Source: Providencia sp. R33
GTDB taxonomy: Bacteria; Pseudomonadota; Gammaproteobacteria; Enterobacterales; Enterobacteriaceae
Assembly (NCBI RefSeq): GCF_019343475.1
Contig: NZ_CP072453.1
Location: 2,294,001-2,358,000, forward strand
Reading direction: 5' to 3'
Length of the DNA stretch: 64,000 nt
Shown here piece after piece: positions 1 through 9,065 of this stretch; positions within the stretch are counted from its first letter, which is position 1; every line of letters starts with the position of its first letter. The notes below the pieces were generated by a model. It had not been told where the DNA came from. It did not search any database and saw only the letters and a program-made list of their open reading frames with translations. The position numbers and the translations under genes are program-made.

Positions 1-258
1 GCGGCTAAAATTGTCATCTAACGTCACACTTTCCACAACGCCGATATCGACACTGCGGCTTTTAATTTTCGTTTTACCTGCTTCGATTCCTTCGGCATTG
101 TAAGTGATCAACGTCACTTCTGGGCCTTGGTTGCTAAAGTGGTAAAATAAGATCCACGCCCCAAGCAAAACAGTGACAATTGGGATCACCCATACAGGTG
201 ACCAACTTTTTAGCTTACTGACTTTAGCATTGGCCTGTGGTGTTTCTTGTGAGGTCAC
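1..258 (-). CDS. pqiB: PqiB, intermembrane lipid-transport MCE protein (5' part only)
   Basis: Only the first 86 codons are in the window; the gene runs off the left edge. PqiB is an inner-membrane-anchored MCE protein that forms a periplasm-spanning tube for lipid transport between the envelope membranes, working with PqiA and PqiC. The visible part has a short cytoplasmic tail, one membrane segment (about residues 20-40, beginning SPVWVIPIV) and the start of the first MCE domain (GPEVTLIT...GIEAGKTKIKSRSVDIG). The start is a GTG that overlaps the pqiA stop in a GTGA arrangement, indicating translational coupling. The assignment rests on the close match to E. coli PqiB in sequence and gene order. 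Confidence 0.93.
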   Translation of the reverse strand, partial: MTSQETPQANAKVSKLKSWSPVWVIPIVTVLLGAWILFYHFSNQGPEVTLITYNAEGIEAGKTKIKSRSVDIGVVESVTLDDNFSR

Positions 259-1529
259 CCGATGGCTCCTTCTTGTTCAGCAGTATTCACTGCATTTTTC
301 GCATCACAACGATCCCAAGTCAATCGAGGGTCAAATGTCATCGCCGCAAACATCGTTAAAATCACGACAACACCAAAGAAAATAATCCCCATCGCAGGAA
401 CGATGCTCATTAACTGCCCCATTTGGACTAAAGAGGCCAAAATCGTAATCACAAATACATCAATCATTGACCAACGACCGACATATTCCACCAGCTCATA
501 AATAAAATGCATACGATGTGGATCGCGATTGCCATACCCTTTTGAATCGAGGCACAACCAAGCAATCCCAATCATTTTCAACGTAGGAACCATAATACTG
601 GCTATAAAGATAATCATAGCAACAGGGTATGAACCATCCCCCCACAGCAAAATAACCCCATCAATAATAGTGGAGTTTAAGTCACTCCCGAGTGTGTTGG
701 TTGTCATCATCGGCAACACATTCGCAGGAATATATAACATAATCGATGTCACAAGCAGTGCTAATGTCCATTGTAAACTTTGGTGCTTACGCACGCTGCC
801 ACGAGAATGGCAACGAGGACACTTAGATTGCTCAGCTGGTAAAATCGCGGTACAGACCAAACATAAACGTATATTTTGGCTGATGCCTGTTTGGCCGACT
901 TTTAATGGATGTACTAATTTTGGTGCCGCTTCAATACGATTCCATAACCAGTGTCTATCTAAGCATTGGAATGCCCTCACCTGTAACATACAAAATATGC
1001 AGTAAGGCAGAAAGCTTAACCCAATGCCAATGTCGCCATAGGCTATCAATTTGACGAAACTGACTAGAACACCCGCCAAAAAAATCTCCGCCATACACCA
1101 GGCTTTCATTTGGAATAAAATTCGTGTGATCACCACTTTAATTCCTTTAGGAATATGCACTTGCAACCCTAAAAGGATAATGGTGACCATACAAAAAGCC
1201 GGTATAATTAAGGAGAAAAACAAGAAAAATAGCGCCAGGGCGCTATAACGCGTCGTGGCGATAATTTCGATAATTTGAAAAAGCGAAATTTCGTTTTCTA
1301 TACCCGCCGCACTCATTTTCACAAAGGGAAATAAGCACGCAATGAATAGCATGATCAATGCACTAAACGCATAGGCAGCAGGTTGCTTATACGGATATCG
1401 CCACTTTGAAACTAACGTCGTCTCACAGCGCGGGCAAGTTGCTTTACTGCCTTGTTCCAGATCAGGAACCGCAACCAGCATATCGCACTGAGGACAAAGC
1501 ACATGTTCATGAGACTCATGGGTACACAA
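255..1529 (-). CDS. pqiA: PqiA, inner-membrane partner of the PqiB lipid-transport system
   Basis: Integral membrane protein of 424 residues (E. coli about 417). It has two repeated PqiA domains, each opened by a zinc-ribbon-like cysteine cluster (CPQC and CPRC near residues 12-35, then CLVC and CPRC near 223-241) and followed by hydrophobic segments, about eight in all. It pairs with PqiB in envelope lipid homeostasis; in E. coli the operon belongs to the paraquat/SoxRS stress response. The gene follows uup on the same strand with about 30 bases between them and overlaps pqiB, so uup-pqiA-pqiB may be co-transcribed. Confidence 0.95.
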   Translation of the reverse strand: MCTHESHEHVLCPQCDMLVAVPDLEQGSKATCPRCETTLVSKWRYPYKQPAAYAFSALIMLFIACLFPFVKMSAAGIENEISLFQIIEIIATTRYSALALFFLFFSLIIPAFCMVTIILLGLQVHIPKGIKVVITRILFQMKAWCMAEIFLAGVLVSFVKLIAYGDIGIGLSFLPYCIFCMLQVRAFQCLDRHWLWNRIEAAPKLVHPLKVGQTGISQNIRLCLVCTAILPAEQSKCPRCHSRGSVRKHQSLQWTLALLVTSIMLYIPANVLPMMTTNTLGSDLNSTIIDGVILLWGDGSYPVAMIIFIASIMVPTLKMIGIAWLCLDSKGYGNRDPHRMHFIYELVEYVGRWSMIDVFVITILASLVQMGQLMSIVPAMGIIFFGVVVILTMFAAMTFDPRLTWDRCDAKNAVNTAEQEGAIG

Positions 1530-1561
1530 AGAATATTCGCTCCTCTAATTTATCAATTTAC

Positions 1562-3469
1562 TCAACCATTTTTAAGCAATTCAAGCTCTTGCCAGCGGTC
1601 AAACGCTTGCTCCAGCTCGGTTTCTTTTGCTGATAATTGGCTCAATGTTTGCTCAGTAACATCATGAGGTTGATTGAAGAAATCAGCATCGCCAACTTTA
1701 GCTTGTAACGCTTCAATTTCCGTTTCCAATTGCTCAAGCTTCGCAGGCAACTGTTCCAACTCACGCAATAAATTATAACTGAGTTTATTTGGTCGCTTTG
1801 CCGCTTCTTTCGGTTTTGCCGTTTTTTCTTGCGCTGCCACTTTACTCGTTTGTTTGGCTTCCAAACTCACGGTTTGTGCTCTTTGCTTTTGCGCATCAAA
1901 ATAACCGCCCACAAAACGGTTGATCACACCGTTGCCTTCAAAGATCCAGCATTCTGTTACGCTGTTATCAACGAATTCACGGTCATGGCTCACCAGCAGA
2001 ACGGTTCCTTGGTAACCATCTACTAACTCCTCAAGTAATTCTAATGTTTCGACATCAAGGTCGTTGGTCGGTTCATCGAGGATCAGTAAGTTACTTGGTT
2101 TTAGGAATAATCGAGCTAATAATAACCGATTTCGCTCACCACCAGATAAGGCTCTGACTGGGGTCATTGCACGTTTTGGTGGGAACATAAAGTCTTGCAA
2201 ATAGCCTAATACATGGCGCGGCTTGCCATTCACCATCACTTCTTGCTTACCTTCCGCTAAGTTATCCATGACCGTTTTATCTGGGTCTAACGCTGCGCGG
2301 TGCTGGTCAAAGTAAGCCACTTCAAGTTTTGTTCCGCAGTGCACACGGCCGCTATCCGCTTGTAGATCACCCAGCATTAAACGTAACAGAGTGGTTTTAC
2401 CACAACCATTTGGCCCAACTAATGCAATTTTGTCGCCACGCATCACCTGCGCAGAAAAATCGTTTACCAGCACTTTATTATCGATTTGGTAATTAACGTT
2501 TTCCATTTCAAAAACAATTTTACCTGAGCGAGCGGCTTCACCCACTTGCATTTTGGCGGTTCCCATCACTTCACGGCGCTCTGAACGCTCAACACGCAGC
2601 GCTTTTAGAGCACGAACACGCCCTTCGTTACGGGTACGACGCGCTTTGATACCTTGGCGGATCCATGCTTCTTCTTGCGCCAGTTTTTTATCGAATTCCG
2701 CATTTTGCATTTCTTCAACGCGCAAGGCTTCTTCTTTGCTGACTAAATAATCATCATAGGTTCCCGGCCATGAGGCGAGTTGCCCACGGTCTAAATCGAT
2801 AATACGGGTTGCCATGTTACGAATAAATGAACGGTCATGGGAAATAAACACAATGCTGCCTTGGAAATCTTTAAGGAAGTTTTCCAACCACAAAATGGTT
2901 TCGATATCTAAGTGGTTCGTTGGCTCATCTAAGAATAAAACCCGAGGGTTGCTCACTAACGCACGCCCCAGCGCCGCTTTACGTAACCATCCCCCTGAAA
3001 GAGAAGAAAGCTCCGCATCCGCAGGTAAGCCCAGTTTTTTTAGAACATCGCTGATACGAGAATCCAATAACCATAAATTACGGTTATCAAGCACTTCTTG
3101 TAATTCAGCCATTTTATTTAAGTTTTTCTCGCTAGGATCTTCTTCCACCACTTTGGCAATATGGTGGTAATCCTTCAGGTATTGCGCTTGCTCCGCAACA
3201 CCTTCAGCTACGAAATCAAAAATAGTGCCTTCCACATTACGCGGCGGATCTTGCTGCAAGCGTGCAACAACTAAATCCTGCTCGTAAATCAGTTGGCCAT
3301 CATCTAAAGGCTGTTCTTTCGTCAGCACACGCATTAGGGTTGATTTACCCGCACCGTTTCGGCCCACCAAGCAGACGCGCTCGTTATCTTCAATATGAAT
3401 TTCAGTATTATCAAGTAATGGCGCATCACTGAACGAAAGGTATGCACCCGATAAATTAATTAAAGCCAT
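1562..3469 (-). CDS. uup: Uup, ABC-F family ribosome-associated ATPase
   Basis: Soluble ABC-F protein of 635 residues, the same length as in E. coli. It has two ATP-binding cassettes: Walker A GRNGAGKS at residues 36-43 with LSGGWLRKAALGRAL and LDEPTNHLD, then GPNGCGKT near 352 with LSGGERNRLLLARL and LDEPTNDLD. No membrane segments are present. The C-terminal part, after a lysine/alanine-rich linker, is predicted coiled coil and corresponds to the DNA-binding tail of E. coli Uup. Uup affects ribosome function and the precise excision of transposons. It lies 12 bases downstream of rlmKL, as in E. coli. Confidence 0.96.
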   Translation of the reverse strand: MALINLSGAYLSFSDAPLLDNTEIHIEDNERVCLVGRNGAGKSTLMRVLTKEQPLDDGQLIYEQDLVVARLQQDPPRNVEGTIFDFVAEGVAEQAQYLKDYHHIAKVVEEDPSEKNLNKMAELQEVLDNRNLWLLDSRISDVLKKLGLPADAELSSLSGGWLRKAALGRALVSNPRVLFLDEPTNHLDIETILWLENFLKDFQGSIVFISHDRSFIRNMATRIIDLDRGQLASWPGTYDDYLVSKEEALRVEEMQNAEFDKKLAQEEAWIRQGIKARRTRNEGRVRALKALRVERSERREVMGTAKMQVGEAARSGKIVFEMENVNYQIDNKVLVNDFSAQVMRGDKIALVGPNGCGKTTLLRLMLGDLQADSGRVHCGTKLEVAYFDQHRAALDPDKTVMDNLAEGKQEVMVNGKPRHVLGYLQDFMFPPKRAMTPVRALSGGERNRLLLARLFLKPSNLLILDEPTNDLDVETLELLEELVDGYQGTVLLVSHDREFVDNSVTECWIFEGNGVINRFVGGYFDAQKQRAQTVSLEAKQTSKVAAQEKTAKPKEAAKRPNKLSYNLLRELEQLPAKLEQLETEIEALQAKVGDADFFNQPHDVTEQTLSQLSAKETELEQAFDRWQELELLKNG

Positions 3470-3481
3470 TGATTCTATCCT

Positions 3482-5590
3482 TTACTCTGCGTGGCGAATT
3501 AACCAGCAGTTATGAATTTGACGATTACGTGCAAAATCTTCAGAAAGCGTTTTCGCGGTGATTTCTTGTGCTTGTAGTCCTAACTCCGCGATTGCATCCA
3601 GATCCATTTTGAAACCGCGTTTATTGTTTGAGAACATGACTGTTCCACCGCGGCGTAATAATCGTTTTAAATGTGTAATCAATTGCACATGGTCACGTTG
3701 CACATCAAACGTACCATCCATGCGTTTTGAATTTGAGAATGTTGGCGGATCAATAAAGATCAGATCAAATTGTTCATCACTATTTGCTAACCAACCTAAA
3801 CAATCTGCTTGAATTAAGCGATGTTGGCGCCCCGTTAACCCATTAGCTTGTAAATTTTTCTCTGCCCACTCAAGGTAAGTACGGGACATATCTACCGATG
3901 TTGTGCTTTTCGCGCCGCCTAAACCTGCATGTACCGTTGCTGTACCTGTATAGCAGAATAAGTTTAAGAAATCAGCACCTTTGCTCATCTCCCCTAACAT
4001 ACGACGCGCAATACGGTGGTCTAAAAATAACCCTGTATCGAGGTAATCAGTTAGATTAACCAGCATTTTGGCATTGTATTCTTGCACTAAGAAAAAATCG
4101 TCTTTTTGTGCCAGTTTTTCGTATTGCTGTTTGCCTTTTTGGCGTTGGCGTGTTTTTAACACCAATTGATTTGATGATAGCTCTAACACATTCATTGTCG
4201 CTGTGATCACGTCAAATAAACGCTGACGCGCTTTACGCTCATCGACGGTTTTTGGTGGCGCATATTCTTGGATAACCACTTTGTCGCCATAGATATCGAC
4301 AGCAACATTATATTCTGGCAAGTCAGCATCGTAGACGCGATAGCTTTCAATACCCTGTTGTTTTGCCCACTTGGTTAATTTTTTCAAATTTTTACGTAAG
4401 CGGTTAGCAAAATCAGGGGAGATTTCTGCAACCGTTTCAGAAGGCGTAGCCGCTAATTGGTAATTTTTCTGTACGCAATCTAATGGACCATTTTTTGCTT
4501 TGAACTCGCGTTCTGAACGTAATTGCAAACAACTTAATAGTTCAGGTGAAGCGCTGAAAATTGATAAACGCCAGCCTGGGAAACGTGCTTTCACAACACG
4601 GCCTAATTGGCTGTGTAATGCAATTAATGCTGGCTCACTTTCTAAACGTTCACCATACGGTGGGTTACTGATAATAGTGCCCACAGCTTCTGTTTTAACC
4701 GGATTTTCCAATGCAGCCGCATCGCCTTGGCTAAATGTGATAACGTCCTGAAGACCCGCACGACGTGCGTTTGCTCGCGCCATTTCCAGTACACGTTTAT
4801 CAATATCAGAGCCATAAAAGCGTGAAGTGTTTTCTTTTAAACCTTGGCGGAAACGCACTTGTGCTTCCGTGGTTAATTCACGCCATAATTTGGCATTAAA
4901 TTTCGACCATGCATAAAAGCCCCAATGGTTACGATGTAAACCTGGCGCTTTATCTGTTGCCATCATGGCGGCTTCGATTAATAACGTCCCCGAACCACAC
5001 ATAGGGTCAACTAATGGTGTGCCTTGCTGCCAACCAGAACGGTTAATGATTGCAGCGGCCAATGTCTCCTTTAACGGCGCTTGCCCTGCTAAGTCACGAT
5101 AACCGCGAATATGCAGCGAATCACCACTTAAATCTAACGCTACACTCGCTTTTTCTTTATTCAGGTACACATTAATGCGAATGTCCGCCTGTTGACGTGC
5201 AACATCAGGGCGTTGATCTAACTTGCGAACAAAGCTATCGACGATGGCATCTTTGACTTTTAAGGCACCATATTGACTGTTGCGAATTTCTTCGTTGGTT
5301 CCTGTAAAATGCACCACAAACGTATCATTTACCGAAAAAATTTCAGACCAATCAATCGCCTGTACACCAAGGTATAAATCTAAGTCACTGTAGACATCAA
5401 AATCATTCAATGGCAATAAAATACGCGATGCCAGCCGACTCCACAGTAAGCTTTGGTACATGACCCGTTCATCGGCCTGAAAATAGACGCCCCCTTGGGT
5501 CACTTTACACTGGCTAGCACCGAGTGCTTCCAGTTCCGTTTTCAGTAGTTCTTCTAGGCCACGAGCTGTGCTGGCAAACAGAAAATTCAT
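3482..5590 (-). CDS. rlmL: RlmKL, bifunctional 23S rRNA m7G2069/m2G2445 methyltransferase
   Basis: Fused methyltransferase of 702 residues, identical in length to E. coli RlmL(YcbY). It modifies 23S rRNA at G2445 (N2, N-terminal half) and G2069 (N7, C-terminal half). Visible are the N-terminal THUMP region (MNFLFASTARGLEELL), the first SAM site with PMCGSGTLLIEAA and the NPPYGERL motif, and a second Rossmann domain with NLFCYTGTATVHAG and DPPTFSNSKRM. An in-frame ATG lies 39 bases further upstream, but the family start and length favour 5590, preceded by GGTAATAA. It is divergent from ycbX. Confidence 0.95.
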   Translation of the reverse strand: MNFLFASTARGLEELLKTELEALGASQCKVTQGGVYFQADERVMYQSLLWSRLASRILLPLNDFDVYSDLDLYLGVQAIDWSEIFSVNDTFVVHFTGTNEEIRNSQYGALKVKDAIVDSFVRKLDQRPDVARQQADIRINVYLNKEKASVALDLSGDSLHIRGYRDLAGQAPLKETLAAAIINRSGWQQGTPLVDPMCGSGTLLIEAAMMATDKAPGLHRNHWGFYAWSKFNAKLWRELTTEAQVRFRQGLKENTSRFYGSDIDKRVLEMARANARRAGLQDVITFSQGDAAALENPVKTEAVGTIISNPPYGERLESEPALIALHSQLGRVVKARFPGWRLSIFSASPELLSCLQLRSEREFKAKNGPLDCVQKNYQLAATPSETVAEISPDFANRLRKNLKKLTKWAKQQGIESYRVYDADLPEYNVAVDIYGDKVVIQEYAPPKTVDERKARQRLFDVITATMNVLELSSNQLVLKTRQRQKGKQQYEKLAQKDDFFLVQEYNAKMLVNLTDYLDTGLFLDHRIARRMLGEMSKGADFLNLFCYTGTATVHAGLGGAKSTTSVDMSRTYLEWAEKNLQANGLTGRQHRLIQADCLGWLANSDEQFDLIFIDPPTFSNSKRMDGTFDVQRDHVQLITHLKRLLRRGGTVMFSNNKRGFKMDLDAIAELGLQAQEITAKTLSEDFARNRQIHNCWLIRHAE

Positions 5591-5688
5591 AGTATTTATT
5601 ACCGATTTCGATGAAAAATTGTTGCGCATTATAGCTAATCTTATGCAGTTGTCATAAAGTTGCTGCGCACAATTATAAGGATTAAAAA

Positions 5689-6804
5689 ATGATCACGCTT
5701 TCGCGCCTTTATACACACCCAGTAAAATCCATGAGAGGGGTGCGTTTATCTCATGCCTTCGCTGATATTAGCGGTTTGACTTTTGATCGTAATTTTATGA
5801 TAACCACGCTGGAAGGTAAATTTATTACGGCGAGAAAATACCCGCAAATGTTACTGTTTACACCCGTTATGCTCAATAATGGACTCCATCTTCGAGCGCC
5901 TAATGGTGAAAGTGCGACTGTATTGTATCAGGACTTTAACGAGAAGCAGAGCCCTACTGAAGTTTGGGGCAATCATTTTCATGCGCTCATTGCACCGGAA
6001 ACAATAAATAGCTGGTTAAGTGCCTTCTTTGATGAGCCTGTTCAATTACGTTGGTTAAGTCCACAACTTTCTCGTCGCGTTAAAGAATATCAAGACGTAC
6101 CGATGTCATTTGCTGATGGCTACCCTTTTCTATTAATTAATGAGGCGTCAGTTCAAGAATTGCAACGTCGTTGCCCTGCCAGTATTAAACTCGAGCAATT
6201 TCGAGGCAACTTAATTATAACTGGCGCAAAGCCGTTTGAAGAAGACACGTGGAAAACCATTCAAATTGGCGATGTCGTCTTTACTTTAGACAGGCCTTGC
6301 AGCCGATGTATTCTCACGACCGTCAGTCCAGAAAAAGGCATTAAACACCCCAATAGTGAGCCATTAGCCACATTACAAACGTTCCGTTCAGATGAAAAAG
6401 GCGATGTCGATTTTGGGCAAAATGTGATAATTCAAAATACAGGCGTCATTCGCGTTGGCGATACACTAACTGTATTAGAAACTAAGACCGCCAAACAATA
6501 TTTAATTCAGGAAAGAGAAAGCGACCTTTCAGTACAAAATACACAGTCTCAAATTAACAAAGTCAGCTTAGTTTTCGACGAAACCGAATATGAAGGTGAC
6601 AACCAAAATGTGATCCTTGAACAACTTGAATCCCACGGTTTAAATATTCCCTATTCATGTCGAGCGGGTATTTGTGGTCGATGTAAAATTAAATTAGTAT
6701 CTGGTGAAGTGACACCATTAAAACAAAGTGCAATTAGGGAAAATGGTTATATATTAGCCTGCAGTTGTATCCCTAAAACAGCATTGAAATTAGCATTTAA
6801 GTAA
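5689..6804 (+). CDS. ycbX: YcbX, MOSC-domain molybdoenzyme with C-terminal 2Fe-2S ferredoxin domain
   Basis: Protein of 371 residues (E. coli 369). It has a MOSC N-terminal barrel (VKSMRGVRLSHAF), the MOSC domain with the conserved RPCSRC cysteine motif, and a C-terminal plant-type ferredoxin domain (SCRAGICGRCK followed by LACSC). E. coli YcbX is a molybdenum-cofactor enzyme that detoxifies N-hydroxylated bases with electrons from CysJ. It stands alone on the plus strand between divergent rlmKL and convergent zapC, preceded by an AAGGA-like ribosome site. Confidence 0.95.
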   Translation: MITLSRLYTHPVKSMRGVRLSHAFADISGLTFDRNFMITTLEGKFITARKYPQMLLFTPVMLNNGLHLRAPNGESATVLYQDFNEKQSPTEVWGNHFHALIAPETINSWLSAFFDEPVQLRWLSPQLSRRVKEYQDVPMSFADGYPFLLINEASVQELQRRCPASIKLEQFRGNLIITGAKPFEEDTWKTIQIGDVVFTLDRPCSRCILTTVSPEKGIKHPNSEPLATLQTFRSDEKGDVDFGQNVIIQNTGVIRVGDTLTVLETKTAKQYLIQERESDLSVQNTQSQINKVSLVFDETEYEGDNQNVILEQLESHGLNIPYSCRAGICGRCKIKLVSGEVTPLKQSAIRENGYILACSCIPKTALKLAFK

Positions 6805-6822
6805 AATTTAATTTTAGAATAT

Positions 6823-6860
6823 TTAACACCATCATCTATTATAATTTATGATGGTGTTAA
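6823..6860. terminator. Stem-loop between convergent ycbX and zapC
   Basis: A perfect 13-bp inverted repeat (TTAACACCATCAT and its complement) encloses a 12-base loop in the gap between the two convergent stops. The flanks are AT-rich without a long clean T run, so it is probably a weak or bidirectional terminator. Confidence 0.55.
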
Positions 6861-6941
6861 CATTCAGACGACCAAATTAATAATCATATTGAGAAAGATG
6901 ATTTTATTTATTCGTTTTTTGATGTGATCTGTAATGATCAA

Positions 6942-7487
6942 TCAAATCACATTTCCATATAACTGTCGTTTGGCTCTAGATGAATATTCGAGCATACGAT
7001 CATTCATGATCTTAATTGGATCACAAAATCTTAAAACACGATCAGGTAATTCCAGCACCGGTTCAGCTAATAAGCATAAGCTCGCACACGAACCTGCTTC
7101 AGCAATAATAAACGTGGAATAATGATGGCTATTTTCTAAACACACTTGAATAATTTGCCCTTGCTTAGGTGTATTAATCGCGTGAAATGAAGAAAAATAC
7201 CAACTTTTTGGCATCTGCGGTTTTAAAAAACGATAAGCAACAAGACTATTAAGCACTAATTCAGCGCGTTCTTCTTGTGTAATATTTAATCGTTTAGCTT
7301 GCTCATCAAACAAATAAAATTCCCCAGCATCCTCAATACTAAATGGCATTTCATTGCGAGCAAATACCGTCAGCATTTTAGCTGGAAAACATGAACGAAA
7401 TATCATGCCGTTGGCGAGATCTAACATCACCCTGTCATGGTCATGATCAAAATACCAACGCCAATGATCATCTGGTTTAATATTCAT
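6942..7487 (-). CDS. zapC: ZapC, FtsZ-ring stabilising cell-division protein
   Basis: Cytoplasmic protein of 181 residues (E. coli 180) that binds FtsZ, promotes polymer bundling and suppresses its GTPase activity. The conserved N-terminus (IKPDDHWRW...LDLANGM), the central LVLNSLVAYRFLKPQMPKSW and the C-terminal DPIKIMNDR match ZapC. The C-terminal tail is shorter and more basic than in E. coli. It is followed by the ycbX/zapC hairpin and has its own 250-base upstream region after pyrD. Confidence 0.94.
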   Translation of the reverse strand: MNIKPDDHWRWYFDHDHDRVMLDLANGMIFRSCFPAKMLTVFARNEMPFSIEDAGEFYLFDEQAKRLNITQEERAELVLNSLVAYRFLKPQMPKSWYFSSFHAINTPKQGQIIQVCLENSHHYSTFIIAEAGSCASLCLLAEPVLELPDRVLRFCDPIKIMNDRMLEYSSRAKRQLYGNVI

Positions 7488-7692
7488 AAACGGATCCTTT
7501 AGCGATTTAACGGTAAATATATATAAGAACGATCATCAATACGATCTTTCCTAAATTTACTCTACAGCTAACTTTTATACGCTAAATAATTCGCCTTGCA
7601 GACAACCGAATAATGTTATTATCAAATAACACATTCGCTGAAATTGAAATAAAATTGATATAAAAATAGCCACTATTAGCAATATAGTTTAA

Positions 7693-7716
7693 AAGGGGGC
7701 ATAAAGAAACCCCCTT
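7693..7716 (-). terminator. Rho-independent terminator of pyrD
   Basis: On the minus strand, an AAGGGGG/CCCCCTT stem with a 10-base loop is followed by a short T-rich stretch, 22 bases past the pyrD stop. Confidence 0.7.
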
Positions 7717-7737
7717 GTTAAGTAAATTTACAATTTA

Positions 7738-8748
7738 CTAGATATGATTGACAATATCTTTAATTAATCTTGGTCCATGATAAATAAAACCAGAATAAAT
7801 TTGAATTAATGAAGCGCCCGCATCCATTTTTTCACGTGCAGCGGTTAGTGAATCAATTCCACCCACACCAATAATCGGAAGTTTGCCATTTAATTCACGA
7901 GAAATAAGTTTAATTACTTCGGTACTTTTTAATTGAACCGGACGCCCGCTTAATCCGCCCATTTCATTGCAGTGATTCAACCCTTGGACTAGAGAGCGGT
8001 CTAACGTGGTATTGGTAGCAATAACACCATCAATATTATGCCTAACTAAGCTATCTGTAACTTGAATAATTTCTTCTTCAGATAAATCAGGTGCCACTTT
8101 AACAGCAACAGGAACATATTTATTGTGTAACGATTGCAGTTCCAATTGCTTTGCTTTTATACCATTTAATAAATCATCAAGCGCTTCGCCGTATTGTAAT
8201 GAACGCAAACCTGGTGTATTTGGTGATGAAATATTAATGGCAATATAACCTGCATGCGCATACACCTTATCCATACAAATAAGGTAATCATCTTTGCCTT
8301 GCTCAACTGGTGTATCTTTATTTTTGCCAATATTAATACCAATGATCCCGCCATAATTGGATTTTTTGACGTTCTCAACAAGGTTATCAACACCCTTATT
8401 ATTAAATCCCATACGGTTAATAATCCCTTCCGCTTCAACTAAGCGAAAAAGCCTCGGCTTATCATTTCCTGACTGAGGACGTGGCGTCACGGTGCCAATT
8501 TCGACAAAACCAAAGCCCATTGCACCAAATGCGTCAATGCATTCACCGTCTTTATCCAACCCCGCGGCAAGTCCTAGTGGGTTTTTAAACGAAAGTCCCA
8601 TGCACTGGGTTGGTTTGGTCGCTACAGATTGGCGGATCAGACATTGAAAAGGGGAATGGTTTAAACGTTGAAGCTGGCGAAAAGTCATTTCATGCGCTTT
8701 TTCGGGGTCGAACTGGAATAGTGCCTTGCGGGCAAGGTGATATAACAT
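7738..8748 (-). CDS. pyrD: PyrD, dihydroorotate dehydrogenase (quinone), class 2
   Basis: Membrane-associated FMN enzyme that oxidises dihydroorotate to orotate with quinone as acceptor, the fourth step of pyrimidine synthesis. The length of 336 residues equals E. coli PyrD when the ATG at 8748 is used. A TTG two codons earlier is also open, but the ATG gives the family start (MLYHLARKALFQFDPEKAH). The amphipathic N-terminal helix, FMN-binding GLAAGLDKDG, catalytic Ser175 in NISSPNTPG, and the C-terminal GVGGIDS and IQIYSGFIYHGP phosphate-binding loops are present. Confidence 0.97.
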   Translation of the reverse strand: MLYHLARKALFQFDPEKAHEMTFRQLQRLNHSPFQCLIRQSVATKPTQCMGLSFKNPLGLAAGLDKDGECIDAFGAMGFGFVEIGTVTPRPQSGNDKPRLFRLVEAEGIINRMGFNNKGVDNLVENVKKSNYGGIIGINIGKNKDTPVEQGKDDYLICMDKVYAHAGYIAINISSPNTPGLRSLQYGEALDDLLNGIKAKQLELQSLHNKYVPVAVKVAPDLSEEEIIQVTDSLVRHNIDGVIATNTTLDRSLVQGLNHCNEMGGLSGRPVQLKSTEVIKLISRELNGKLPIIGVGGIDSLTAAREKMDAGASLIQIYSGFIYHGPRLIKDIVNHI

Positions 8749-9016
8749 ATCCAATAACCTATATTCTGCTAGTGCGTTTCAATAAGAAAGACATCATCTC
8801 GCGCGCACCCAAACACCACCCGCCATTAAGCTTCGGTGAACATGGAAGTGCAAACGATGTTTCGTCGGATAAAACGCGCTATAGATTACCCTATTTGAGC
8901 GCTAAAGTGCCATGAAAAAATCAATAAAAGTGCGTTTAGTTGGATTAGTGTATTAAAGTGAGCTTGATTTAAGCTGAATATGGCTTGACGCAATGGCATG
9001 TTCATTGAAAAAGAAA
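8749..9016. other. pyrD upstream region, no gene seen
   Basis: This gap between the pyrD start and the pepN terminator should carry the pyrD promoter. It holds no supported gene. A PurR-like dyad near 8849-8866 has the wrong spacing and is not claimed. Confidence 0.5.
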
Positions 9017-9039
9017 ACCCCTAAACAGTATTCAGGGGT
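9017..9039 (-). terminator. Rho-independent terminator of pepN
   Basis: On the minus strand, an ACCCCT/AGGGGT stem with an 11-base loop is followed by TTTCTTTTTC, 27 bases past the pepN stop. Confidence 0.75.
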
Positions 9040-9065
9040 CTTCTTATATTTAACCGTGAGGCTAG

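Noticed and set aside
8849..8866. PurR-like operator upstream of pyrD
   Set aside because: GCAAAC and GTTTCG halves are separated by three extra bases compared with the uninterrupted PurR palindrome.
8610..8915. 101-residue plus-strand frame over the pyrD start
   Set aside because: It is antisense to pyrD coding sequence, with no family resemblance.
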